Assembly (NCBI RefSeq): GCF_000407485.1
Contig: NZ_ASWD01000004.1
Span: forward strand, 345,429-409,428
Direction of reading: 5' to 3'
DNA length: 64,000 nucleotides
Origin: Enterococcus pallens ATCC BAA-351
GTDB taxonomy: Bacteria; Bacillota; Bacilli; Lactobacillales; Enterococcaceae
Shown piece by piece: positions 42,949 through 51,543 of this stretch (position 1 is the stretch's first letter; every line of letters begins with the position of its first letter). Both the position numbers and the translations under genes were made by a program. The notes under the pieces are model-generated. The model worked only from the letters and a program-made list of their open reading frames with translations. It did not search any database and had not been told where the DNA came from.

Positions 42949-44217
42949 TTAGACTGCTTCAACAGGTGCTGTCATTTCTACTTCCTTTTTTTCCTCTTTT
43001 ACTTCTTCTGCCAATACTTCTTTTTCATATACTTTGAAGAATGGGTACCAAGTGCCTAAGTAAATTACAAACAGCAAGGCATACCATAAAACTGCTCGGA
43101 AGTCCTGTAAAATCATCACACTAGAAATCGGTGCTGGTATTTGGGCCACCTGCATTAGCTGCTCCGGAATATTCAGCAAACCGCCGCGCATTGCGAACCA
43201 AATGACACAACAACCGGTAATGGAATTGATCCACATTGGCAGCATTAAGATCGGATTCATAACCACTGGTGTACTAAACACAATTGGTTCATTAATGTTG
43301 AATATTGATGGTCCAATACAAATTCGTCCCAAGGTTTTTAACTTTTTGGCTTTTGAGAAGCACATTAACAGGTTCAAAGCTAAGGTTGCTCCAGTTCCAC
43401 CCATCATAATCAAGCCTAAGCTGTAAACTGTTTCGTTGGTTACGATATTCATCGCTGGATCCCCGTTTTGCACAGCTAGTGCGTTCGCTGCAATCCCGGC
43501 AATAAAAATCGGATTTTGAATAGCTGACCATAACCAGGTGGAAATTCCCATTGAATAGAAGAAAGCCGGAATCAACACCAGTAAAATCAGACCAGGCAGT
43601 GATTGACCAAAGTTTTGAATTGGTTCAAACAGGTTCAGAATCACTTGGAAAATATCGATGTTCAAGCCAAAAATCAAAGTTGACCATAACGCAAGACTTA
43701 AGAAGATCGGAATAATGTTATTGATCCATTCAATGACAAAGTCCGGCATTTCGCTATTTTTAAATAATTTCAGTTTGCTGTAATAATGGAAAATCACACT
43801 GACCACTGCTCCAGTGATAACCCCAATTAAGATTCCCGTTGGACCAACTCGCCCCATGTCATAGACGCCTTCTTCAGCACCTACTGGATGCAAGGTCATC
43901 ATTAAGGAACAAATAGCCACGATCCCAGCTGTAATAGAGTAATTCGCATGTTTAAATTTCTCCATGTATTGATTGGCTACCATGAAGGCCGCAATCAAAC
44001 CGATCATCCCAAATGAGTAGTTGGAGATATTTCCTAAATCCGGCAGCTTGGGAATGTAGGAACGAAAAACGTTGTAAAAGAAGACTATCGATCCCGTCAT
44101 AATAAATGGGATGAGTTTTTGCATGGCGCTTGAAAGCCCAGCGACTGCCGGTTTTTGCGTCAAGGTCTTAGCTTTTGGTGCGAAGGAATTCGCTAACCAG
44201 TCCATAAATTTTTTCAT
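42949..44217 (-). CDS. PTS lactose/cellobiose-family enzyme IIC
   Basis: Membrane subunit of 422 residues with about ten helices. It carries the family regions LSSAMQKLIPFIMTGSIVFF and RICIGPSIFNINEPIVFSTP, the latter containing the conserved NEP. The cytoplasmic C-terminus is Glu/Lys-rich. The ATG at 44217 is preferred over an in-frame GTG six bases earlier because of spacing to AAAGGAG. IIB is encoded 25 bases upstream. Confidence 0.92.
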   Translation of the reverse strand: MKKFMDWLANSFAPKAKTLTQKPAVAGLSSAMQKLIPFIMTGSIVFFYNVFRSYIPKLPDLGNISNYSFGMIGLIAAFMVANQYMEKFKHANYSITAGIVAICSLMMTLHPVGAEEGVYDMGRVGPTGILIGVITGAVVSVIFHYYSKLKLFKNSEMPDFVIEWINNIIPIFLSLALWSTLIFGLNIDIFQVILNLFEPIQNFGQSLPGLILLVLIPAFFYSMGISTWLWSAIQNPIFIAGIAANALAVQNGDPAMNIVTNETVYSLGLIMMGGTGATLALNLLMCFSKAKKLKTLGRICIGPSIFNINEPIVFSTPVVMNPILMLPMWINSITGCCVIWFAMRGGLLNIPEQLMQVAQIPAPISSVMILQDFRAVLWYALLFVIYLGTWYPFFKVYEKEVLAEEVKEEKKEVEMTAPVEAV

Positions 44218-44242
44218 TTCCACTTACTCCTTTATGTTTAAT

Positions 44243-44557
44243 TTATGCGTTTAATTTTTCCAAGGCAAAATCAAGTAATCCTTCACCATCCAGCATGCCG
44301 TAAATATCTTGTGGAATTACATCCACTACTACGTTATGAGGAGCAGCTTGTTGTGCCATTTCATCTTTGAAGGAAGCATAATGCGGGCCTAACAGTAAAA
44401 TATCGATTGAATCGAAGTAAGAAGCTACTTCACTTTCACTTCTAGCGTCGATGGTTCCTGAGATGCCGCGTTTCTTCGCAGCCTTTCGTGTTTTTTGAGC
44501 CAAGAATCCGCTGGACATCCCAGCACCACAACATAAAAGAATATTAACCGTTTCCAT
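44243..44557 (-). CDS. PTS lactose/cellobiose-family enzyme IIB
   Basis: Cytoplasmic phosphocarrier of 104 residues with phosphocysteine in ILLCCGAGMSSGFLA (Cys9 or Cys10). It has the CelA/LicB fold length. It is the first gene of the operon IIB-IIC-IIA-phosphatase, divergent from the PRD regulator. Ribosome site AGGAGGG. Confidence 0.92.
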   Translation of the reverse strand: METVNILLCCGAGMSSGFLAQKTRKAAKKRGISGTIDARSESEVASYFDSIDILLLGPHYASFKDEMAQQAAPHNVVVDVIPQDIYGMLDGEGLLDFALEKLNA

Positions 44558-44658
44558 TTAAAACCCTCCTGATAAGTTTTTTTTAACCTCTGTGCACGTT
44601 CAGTTGTTCTTTACATCCTTATTATTGCCCATACAGTGCACACGCCTCAACCAGACAG

Positions 44659-44677
44659 TTGCACGGTGATGGTGCAA
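44659..44677. promoter_or_regulatory. Inverted repeat between PTS operon and regulator, possible operator
   Basis: TTGCAC seven bases from GTGCAA. Two more GTGCAC motifs occur within 75 bases to the left. A TATAAT box for the regulator gene is at 44708-44713. Binding by the divergent PRD regulator is inferred. Confidence 0.45.
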
Positions 44678-44746
44678 GTTTCTATTTTTTCTTGTAAAGA
44701 GAACAGTTATAATGGTACTAACTCCCAATAGGAAGGCGGACAGCCC

Positions 44747-46654
44747 ATGAAAGAAAAACAAGAGCAGTTACTTCAAGAATTGCTGCTGCAAACTCAACCT
44801 GTCTCTTCAAGAATTCTGGCCGAGAAGTTGAATGTTTCCGTCCGAACCGTTAAAAACTACATTTACGAACTGAATCAGTTGGGAGATGCTCCAGTGATTT
44901 CTTCTTCTAATGTTGGTTATACTGTACATGCCAAGGAAGCTCAGCTGCTGCTGCAAAAACCAGAAAATGATAACGCTTTACCACAAACCTTCAAGGAACG
45001 TTCCTTCTATATTATTAAAAAGATTTTGGTTGAAAATCAGAGCCTGAATCTGTTTGACTTATCTGAGGAATTATTTGTCAGCTACTCTACTCTGAAATCG
45101 GACATTACGCGGATGAATAAAACTTATGATAAGTACCATGTAAAATTTGTCATCAAACAGGATATGATTCACATTATTGGTGAAGAAAAGGAGAAACGGC
45201 GTCTAGTATCCTACATCATCTTTGAGGAGGTCCCACATAAATTTGTGGACCGAGATGTATTAGCGGCAAATTTCGATGAAGCGGATATCGAGAAGCTTTC
45301 AGGGATTATTGACGGCATCATGAAGGAATCCAACTATCATCTAAATGACTTTTCTTATATTAACTTGATGATGCATCTGCTGATTTTGCTGGAATCGGTG
45401 CGCAATGACAAAACCTTGGTGACCCGCAATTGGTTCAGCTCCTGGCTGCGAGAAGATAAAGCCAAGCTAGTAACCAAAATGATTGAGCAAATTGAAGAAG
45501 TGTTTGTCTTGAAGCTGAATCGTTTGGAAAAAGAGGAAATTCATATGATCTTTCAAGCCAATGCCAACTATATTCCTTCTAATAATCTGAAGGAGCTAGA
45601 ACAAATTGTTGGCGATGACATTGTTGAGTCTGTGGAAACGGTACTGGAGGATGTGCGTGAAACCTTTGGCATTAATTTAAGCAGTGAAAATTTCGTTGTC
45701 CCTTTTTCACTGCACATTAGCGGCCTATACTCCCGTGCTAAGCAGGAAAACTCTTTGAAAAATCCGATGCGCAGCTCGTTGAAACGGGATTTCCCGATGG
45801 TTTATGACATTGCCGTCTATCTTTCACTGCGCTTAAGCTCTCTGCTGAATATTCCCGTCAGCGAGGACGAAACGGCCTATATTGCTTTGCATATTGGTTC
45901 CGAGCTGGAGGGTCAGAAACGAAATCAGTCCAAAATACGAGCAGTATTGCTATGTCCTAAATATATGAACTTAGACGTAAAATTGTATGAGCAGTTAAAC
46001 CAGCATTTTGGCAATGAGCTGAATATCCAAACTGTGATCTCCGAGTTTTCTGAAACAGAAGGATTATATTTTGAATTGTTGCTCACCACGCTGCCAGTAC
46101 CCAAGACGGAAGCTTACACAGTCATTCATATTTCTCCCTTCTTCACGGAGGAACAGCGGCTGATGCTGATTAATGAATTCGGCAGCTTACGTTTGGATTG
46201 GAAGAAAAATATTTTACGAAAGAATTTTGATGATTACTTTGATGAAAAATTCTTCACTAGTCAGCTGCAGGGTAGTCAACGCGAAGAGGTAGTCGAAGAA
46301 ATTTGCGGGAAACTAGCTAGTGAACATATTGTGCCAGAAGAGTTTCTAGGTCATGTGTTGGAACGAGAAAATGCTTCTTCCACAGCCTTTGAATCAATTG
46401 CCATTCCTCACTCTGTTTACATGGATGCTCACAAAACAATGATTAGTGTCGCTGTTTCCGATAAGGGTATTGTTTGGGGTGATAAACGTGTTCATGTCGT
46501 TTTACTAGCAGCAATTAACGATGTCGATCGACGGCGATTTGCAGATATTTACGAGGCCTTGATCTCCTTGTTTGATCAGCCGAATACCTACAAGGAAATT
46601 AAGAAGTTGAAAACCTTTGGTGAATTCCGACAGTTTATCTATTCGAAGATTTGA
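44747..46654 (+). CDS. PRD-containing transcriptional regulator with EIIB/EIIA domains (LicR/CelR-like)
   Basis: PTS-responsive activator of 635 residues. Two N-terminal helix-turn-helix domains (SSRILAEKLNVSVRTVKNYI and LSEELFVSYSTLKSDI) come first. Two PRD modules follow (about 170-390), with histidines near LMMHLL and YIALHIGSE. An EIIB-like module has a cysteine in AVLLCPKYMN, and the C-terminal EIIA module has its histidine in SIAIPHSVYMD. It is divergent from the cellobiose PTS operon and almost surely controls it. Confidence 0.92.
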   Translation: MKEKQEQLLQELLLQTQPVSSRILAEKLNVSVRTVKNYIYELNQLGDAPVISSSNVGYTVHAKEAQLLLQKPENDNALPQTFKERSFYIIKKILVENQSLNLFDLSEELFVSYSTLKSDITRMNKTYDKYHVKFVIKQDMIHIIGEEKEKRRLVSYIIFEEVPHKFVDRDVLAANFDEADIEKLSGIIDGIMKESNYHLNDFSYINLMMHLLILLESVRNDKTLVTRNWFSSWLREDKAKLVTKMIEQIEEVFVLKLNRLEKEEIHMIFQANANYIPSNNLKELEQIVGDDIVESVETVLEDVRETFGINLSSENFVVPFSLHISGLYSRAKQENSLKNPMRSSLKRDFPMVYDIAVYLSLRLSSLLNIPVSEDETAYIALHIGSELEGQKRNQSKIRAVLLCPKYMNLDVKLYEQLNQHFGNELNIQTVISEFSETEGLYFELLLTTLPVPKTEAYTVIHISPFFTEEQRLMLINEFGSLRLDWKKNILRKNFDDYFDEKFFTSQLQGSQREEVVEEICGKLASEHIVPEEFLGHVLERENASSTAFESIAIPHSVYMDAHKTMISVAVSDKGIVWGDKRVHVVLLAAINDVDRRRFADIYEALISLFDQPNTYKEIKKLKTFGEFRQFIYSKI

Positions 46655-46680
46655 TAAAAATCGTTTGTTTTATGTCATTC

Positions 46681-46707
46681 AAGGCCGGTAAATTATCGGT
46701 CTTTTTT
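46681..46707 (+). terminator. Terminator after the PRD regulator
   Basis: Short stem AGGCCG/CGGTCT with a G-U pair, then TTTTTT, 27 bases after the stop. Confidence 0.6.
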
Positions 46708-46716
46708 GCGTACTAG

Positions 46717-46747
46717 AAAAAATGCCGACAACCAGGTTATCGACATT
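46717..46747 (-). terminator. Terminator of the Crp/Fnr-type gene
   Basis: Minus-strand stem AATGTCGATAACC/GGTTGTCGGCATT with two wobble positions, followed by TTTTTT. Confidence 0.75.
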
Positions 46748-46752
46748 GTTTA

Positions 46753-47412
46753 CTATAAAGTGGCCAGAATTTTCGTGTCATTCACATTGCTTAACACATT
46801 TCGATTCCGGGTAAAGAATCCCTCTGCTTCCATACGATTAAGCTCTTGACTGATCGAGGCACGGGTGACATGCAGCAAAGCGGAAAACAGTTCTTGTGAT
46901 CCGGGTAATTTGATATTTTTGGGAATATTCTTTTGATTCAACTCCAAGTTGTTATTGGAGCTGGCAATCCAATAGCAAATGCGCTCTCGAATAGTCTTAT
47001 ATCCTAAGCAACTGACTAAGCGCTGGGTTTCCATGCCACGATGCGCTAAATGCTCAACATACAAAGCCAAACCTTGCTGATTGTTTAGCGCAATCTCATC
47101 AAAAATCTTAATCGGAATCCAACAAATCGTGCAAGGCGAGACAGCAATCAAATCAAAGGTATAGTATCTTTTTTTCATTAGATGTAAGTATTCCAAAACT
47201 ACACTTCCCTGGTCAAAAATGGTGCTGCATAATTCTTTACCAACACGGGTATAGTTACAGGTTTTCAAAACACCCTTTGTTACAATGCCTATTTTAGTGA
47301 TTTCGGCACCAGCTGTTGTTAGTAATGTACCTTTTTTGTAGGCCTTCTCTTGACCATTGACAGTAACAAGTGGATGGTTGAGACAATAATCAATAAACTT
47401 TAGCTGATCCAT
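46753..47412 (-). CDS. Crp/Fnr-family transcriptional regulator
   Basis: Regulator of about 219 residues. An N-terminal cyclic-nucleotide-like beta-roll (KKGTLLTTAGAEITKIGIV, then DQGSVVLEYLHL) is joined by a dimer helix to a winged helix with recognition region LHVTRASISQELNRMEAEG. There is no N-terminal FNR cysteine cluster, so an Fe-S oxygen sensor is unlikely; cysteines in CNYTRVGKELCSTIF could sense redox. It lies 24 bases downstream of the YeiH gene on the same strand, so the two are probably one operon. Confidence 0.87.
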   Translation of the reverse strand: MDQLKFIDYCLNHPLVTVNGQEKAYKKGTLLTTAGAEITKIGIVTKGVLKTCNYTRVGKELCSTIFDQGSVVLEYLHLMKKRYYTFDLIAVSPCTICWIPIKIFDEIALNNQQGLALYVEHLAHRGMETQRLVSCLGYKTIRERICYWIASSNNNLELNQKNIPKNIKLPGSQELFSALLHVTRASISQELNRMEAEGFFTRNRNVLSNVNDTKILATL

Positions 47413-47436
47413 ATGCAATGCACCCCTTCTTGTTTT

Positions 47437-48429
47437 CTAGAAAAACAATAAACTGGCAGTGACTACCAAGCACAGCAACAAGGTCGAGCTGATAAAAGAA
47501 GCAAAAAGAACCGAGCCTCCTCTCTCAGAGATAACCTTAAAGTTAACACTTAAGCCTAAAGCAGCCATCGCCATCCCTAGAAAAATATACGCTAAAGCTA
47601 CCAGTTGATTAATGACACTAACAGGAATCGGCAAAAAAGATCCGGCAATACTTGAAGCGAGAAAACCTGCCATAAACCAAGGAATTGGCAGCTTTTGTTT
47701 TTCCTGTGAAGTGCTAGAGCTTTTTTGATACCAAATACCAACGATAAAGGCTACCGGAGCCAGCAGTAAGACTCGTGAAAGCTTCATTATCAAGGCAATA
47801 TTCAATGCAATTTCACCATTAGCACCACCAGCAGCTACAGCATGAGCAATTTCGTGCAAGGAGGCACCATTCATAATCCCTAATTGTACATCCGTCATTC
47901 CTAATATCGGTTTAAGAGCGATTTCGACTAAGGTAAACAAAGTACCTAATATACATACAACCGCCACCGCTAATACGGCATCATCTTTTTTTGATTTGAC
48001 CTGCGGAGATACACCCATTACAGCTGCTGCACCACAAACTCCGCAACCGCAAGCAGCTAAAATAGCTAATTCCTTGCTGACCTTTAGTTTTCTACATAAA
48101 AAGTAGGTTAATACAATTGTAAAGGTTACAACCACGATTGCCAATGCAATTGTTTTAATTCCTGATTCGGTTAAATCCATTAAATTCAAGCGAAAGCCTA
48201 GCAAAATAATACCTAAACGCAAAAATTTGTTAGAAATAAAACCAATACCATCAGCAGCTTGTTGTTTGATTGAAGGGAGAATCTGCAGCACCATCCCAAA
48301 CAAAAGAGATAACACAAGTGCTCCAATCAATTTCGCTCCCGGAAGCAACGCTGTATATTTTCCTAAAAGAGAACAGGCCAAGGTTACAGCTGCCGCAATC
48401 CAAAAGCTTCTTTTTTTCATTATTTCCAT
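47437..48429 (-). CDS. YeiH/UPF0324-family membrane protein, putative sulfate exporter
   Basis: Ten-helix membrane protein of 330 residues. The family hallmarks are RLGIILLGFRLNLMDL, AACGCGVCGAAAVMGVSP, GIMNGASLHEIAHAVAAGG and a C-terminal GMAMAALGLSVNF. YeiH proteins are annotated as putative sulfate exporters; direct proof is thin. It sits next to the arylsulfotransferase-like gene and before the Crp-type regulator, which fits a role in removing a sulfur anion. The start at 48429 has AGGTGAAG upstream. Confidence 0.87.
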   Translation of the reverse strand: MEIMKKRSFWIAAAVTLACSLLGKYTALLPGAKLIGALVLSLLFGMVLQILPSIKQQAADGIGFISNKFLRLGIILLGFRLNLMDLTESGIKTIALAIVVVTFTIVLTYFLCRKLKVSKELAILAACGCGVCGAAAVMGVSPQVKSKKDDAVLAVAVVCILGTLFTLVEIALKPILGMTDVQLGIMNGASLHEIAHAVAAGGANGEIALNIALIMKLSRVLLLAPVAFIVGIWYQKSSSTSQEKQKLPIPWFMAGFLASSIAGSFLPIPVSVINQLVALAYIFLGMAMAALGLSVNFKVISERGGSVLFASFISSTLLLCLVVTASLLFF

Positions 48430-48474
48430 TACTCTTCACCTACTGTCATAAAATTTTCAGATAGAACACGAACA

Positions 48475-48514
48475 GAGAACGGCTCCTGTCTAGATTTTAG
48501 ACAGGAGTGTTCTC
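48475..48514 (-). terminator. Strong hairpin after the sulfotransferase-thioredoxin gene
   Basis: CTCCTGTCTA/TAGACAGGAG stem of 10 bp with a 5-base loop, extended outside by GAGAAC/GTTCTC. It lies just after the stop codon at 48523. No T run follows, so it may also protect mRNA ends. Confidence 0.65.
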
Positions 48515-48522
48515 ATTGGTAT

Positions 48523-50331
48523 TTATCCTTTTAATGCATCCTCTAAGAAATCACAAATGTCATCGTAATCACGTTCTCCGTTGAAGCGTTGCATTTCTTT
48601 TCCGTCTTTGTAAATAACGACGACAGGAATACCAGCAATTCGTTGGCTTTCTGCCAAATCTTTTTCAGCATCCACATCCACATAACGTAACGTGAATTTG
48701 CCATCGAATTCTTCTTTCAGCGCTTCCTCCAATACTGGGTGGAGAGCTTTACAGTGTTGACATCTTTCTGCACCGAACAATACAAGTACTGGTATATCGC
48801 TTCTTGTTACGACTTCGAAGTCGCTTGCAGCCATTGGAACAAAGAATTCTTTATCTACATCAAAGACTTTTTCGCGGGTAACTACATCGTCTTCATCGTC
48901 CGTAGCTACACATAGTGCAACCTCTGCGTAGTATGGTAATGATCCCTCAACTTCAATAACCTTCTTCGCCCCGAAAGCACCTGCATTTGGTACACGGTAA
49001 GTAATGTTGTCAATTGGTTCAATTGCTACTTCTTCTGGTGTTGGCTCTTGTGGTACATAATCATATGGGTAACGATACGCACGATAAATCATGTTATTGG
49101 TTGGTTCACCTGGTTTGCTATGAGTATAGTAAGGCGAAATCCATTCCCATACGATTTCATGATCTGGCGTCACTTCAATCAAGCGTCCGTCTGAACCTTC
49201 AGTAATCAATGTGTTTCCGTTTGGCAAGCGTTGTGCTGCTGATACATATGGACTGTAGAACTTGCTTGCATCCGTTGGAATAGCATGACCTAATTCTTTT
49301 GGTGTCACTTGCCAAATGATTTCCAGCGTAATTGGATCAAATTCCAAAATACGAGTGTAATCTCTCAAGGCGTTCTTCGCACCTAGCTTAGAGCCAGGAT
49401 TTGGTGCGCCGTATCCACCCCATCCGCCATTATCAAATACCATTAGATTTCCTTCGCCTGGCAGGCCTTTTGGAATCATGTGGAAGTGGTGCTGACCAAT
49501 GATCCAGCCTAGTTTCTTCAAAGCAGGAGAAGCATTGAAATCTGGTCCAATTTGCCATACGATCTTGCCGGTTTCTTTGTCTAAGATGGCTAAAATATTT
49601 GCTTCACGACAGTCAAAGATGATATTTTCTGGTTTGAAGCGTTCATCGCCTTGGTCGTACCATTTGTTTGGTCCAAGGTAGCTCATGCAGTTAACGTGCA
49701 GGTAGTCACCGACACCGCCGTCAGATGAACGCATATTGGGATCACGGAACAGTAAGGTTTTTGCCACTTCGTCAAAGCCTAATTCGTCAAAGTGATCACT
49801 GATTGACCAGTGCCATAAAATGTTTCCTTCCCAATCCACTTCGTACATTACGTCATCCAACAAGCGTTTGTCAGAAATTTTGGGGTTGTGGATGGTGCGG
49901 TGTGCCAAGATTAAGGTGTTGCCTTCTAATGGTTTTGGATCCATACCTGGGACATAGTAGCCGACTGGGTTGCCTTCACGCTGATAGTCATGGTGAGAAC
50001 GTGCCATCCAGCGATGATCGCGGCCAGGATCATTAATTTCTTCATAATGATCAAATTCCCAAACAATGTTTCCATCGTAGTCGATCTGAATCACGTTCAC
50101 ACCATCCTGCATACCGTAATCAGGATGACGAAAACCAGATTGACCTAATACATATCCGCCTGGCAATAATTTTGGCGGCATTGCATGCATTTTCCAACGA
50201 CGGATTTCGTTTCCATTCATGTCAAAGAGCAATACACCATCATTGATTGTTGGTACGATTGTATAACCGTTCCAGCATTTTTCAGGATTGTAGACTGTTG
50301 TACCATGTGGAAATACTTTTGGTTGACCCAT
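48523..50331 (-). CDS. Arylsulfotransferase-like beta-propeller fused to thioredoxin
   Basis: Protein of 602 residues without a signal peptide. Residues 1-430 carry repeats typical of the arylsulfotransferase (ASST) propeller: GNEIRRWKMHAMPPKLLPGG, YDGNIVWEFDHYEE, EVDWEGNILWHWSISDH, GQHHFHMIPKG and RLPNGNTLITEGSDGRLIEV. Several conserved histidines could include the sulfate-accepting one. Residues about 500-602 form a thioredoxin with active site GAERCQHCKALHP and the cis-proline loop AGIPVVVIY. A linker of about 60 residues joins them. A thioredoxin-reductase-like gene lies 12 bases upstream, its probable electron donor. Known ASSTs move sulfate between phenols; the fusion suggests a redox step. 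Confidence 0.85.
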   Translation of the reverse strand: MGQPKVFPHGTTVYNPEKCWNGYTIVPTINDGVLLFDMNGNEIRRWKMHAMPPKLLPGGYVLGQSGFRHPDYGMQDGVNVIQIDYDGNIVWEFDHYEEINDPGRDHRWMARSHHDYQREGNPVGYYVPGMDPKPLEGNTLILAHRTIHNPKISDKRLLDDVMYEVDWEGNILWHWSISDHFDELGFDEVAKTLLFRDPNMRSSDGGVGDYLHVNCMSYLGPNKWYDQGDERFKPENIIFDCREANILAILDKETGKIVWQIGPDFNASPALKKLGWIIGQHHFHMIPKGLPGEGNLMVFDNGGWGGYGAPNPGSKLGAKNALRDYTRILEFDPITLEIIWQVTPKELGHAIPTDASKFYSPYVSAAQRLPNGNTLITEGSDGRLIEVTPDHEIVWEWISPYYTHSKPGEPTNNMIYRAYRYPYDYVPQEPTPEEVAIEPIDNITYRVPNAGAFGAKKVIEVEGSLPYYAEVALCVATDDEDDVVTREKVFDVDKEFFVPMAASDFEVVTRSDIPVLVLFGAERCQHCKALHPVLEEALKEEFDGKFTLRYVDVDAEKDLAESQRIAGIPVVVIYKDGKEMQRFNGERDYDDICDFLEDALKG

Positions 50332-50343
50332 TTTTCTTCACTC

Positions 50344-51543
50344 CTAATTTTTTATTTTTTGAAGCACTGCTTCTAAATCCGTAACAACTTGCTGCAATTG
50401 ACCTGATTCATATAAGGCGACACTGACGGTCTCCTTCAGGCCTAGCCGTTTAAACAATAGATTTTGACGGCTGATATCATATTTGTAAATTTTATAATCC
50501 TCTTTCAGCAGACGTTCCAGCTGTCCGGAGGCTTCGATGTCTTCTGACTGGTAAGGATTGTAGAAGATAAAGGCGACATTTTCAGTTGTATCTGCCAAGA
50601 GCGCATCTAGTTCATGCTTTTCCTTCAAATAGCGTTCTACAGCTACCACGGCTTTGGCACCATCTGCTGCAGCCGTAATGACTTGGCGTAGGAAGGTGTT
50701 GGTGCAATCACCGATGGCATACAGACCGGCTTTACTAGTTTCTTGTTTTTCATTGACTAAGATAAAGCCCTGTCGTGTGCAATCAACCATGTTTCTCACC
50801 AGCTCGGTTTTTGGCATCATTCCGATGAAGAAAAAGACACCGCTGGAAGGCTCTTCAAATTGTTCGCCTGTTTTAACATTCTTTATGACAACACTTTCGA
50901 CACGTTCTTCTCCTTTGAGTTCAGCTAAGGTTGCGTTCCAGATGAAATGCACCTTTGGATTGCTGGCAATTGATTTGGCTGCGACTTCGTTACAATCTAG
51001 ACAACCTTCGTCTTTCAGCACGATGATGCTGACTTTTTTTGCAAATTTGGTTAAGAATTCCGCTTCCTCGATCGCTTGATCACCGGCTCCTAAAATGTGA
51101 ATTTCTTTGTCCTTAAAGAATTCAGCATCACAGGTAGCACAATAGGAAACGCCTTTTCCTACAAATTCTTTCTCCCCGGGTATCCCCAGTACTCGAGGTT
51201 CCGTTCCGGTATTCATAATGACGGCATTGGCTTGGAAATCGCCGCGGCGTTTGGTCTTTACTGTAAACAGGCCGTCTTTTTCTTCAATTTCTGATACAGT
51301 CGTTCGTTTGAATTCAACGGTTGGATAGCTTTTGGCATGGGCTTCGAATTTCTTCATAAGCCCTTCGCCGGAATCAAAGATTGTTCCTGGATAGTTTTTA
51401 ATTTCGCTGGTTTCCTTGATTCGACCACCGTAGCCGCTTTTTTCGATGACTAAGGTTTTCATTTCGGCTCGGCCGGCATAGATTGCGGCTGCGAGACCGC
51501 CAGGACCGCCGCCGATGATAATGACCTCATACTGATGATCCAT
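50344..51543 (-). CDS. Thioredoxin-reductase-like flavoprotein with extra C-terminal domain
   Basis: FAD/NAD(P)H flavoprotein of about 399 residues. FAD motif IIIGGGPGGLAAAIYAGRA, active-site cysteines in SYCATCDAEFF (CxxC), an NADPH-type motif ILGAGDQAIEEAEF and FAD-closing ATG-like YAIGDCTN. Normal TrxB ends near residue 310; here about 90 more residues follow (AFIFYNPYQSEDI to the end), looking like a degenerate thioredoxin fold without CxxC. It probably reduces the thioredoxin domain of its downstream neighbour. The ATG at 51543 lies inside the end of the antiporter gene (17-base overlap). Confidence 0.9.
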   Translation of the reverse strand: MDHQYEVIIIGGGPGGLAAAIYAGRAEMKTLVIEKSGYGGRIKETSEIKNYPGTIFDSGEGLMKKFEAHAKSYPTVEFKRTTVSEIEEKDGLFTVKTKRRGDFQANAVIMNTGTEPRVLGIPGEKEFVGKGVSYCATCDAEFFKDKEIHILGAGDQAIEEAEFLTKFAKKVSIIVLKDEGCLDCNEVAAKSIASNPKVHFIWNATLAELKGEERVESVVIKNVKTGEQFEEPSSGVFFFIGMMPKTELVRNMVDCTRQGFILVNEKQETSKAGLYAIGDCTNTFLRQVITAAADGAKAVVAVERYLKEKHELDALLADTTENVAFIFYNPYQSEDIEASGQLERLLKEDYKIYKYDISRQNLLFKRLGLKETVSVALYESGQLQQVVTDLEAVLQKIKN

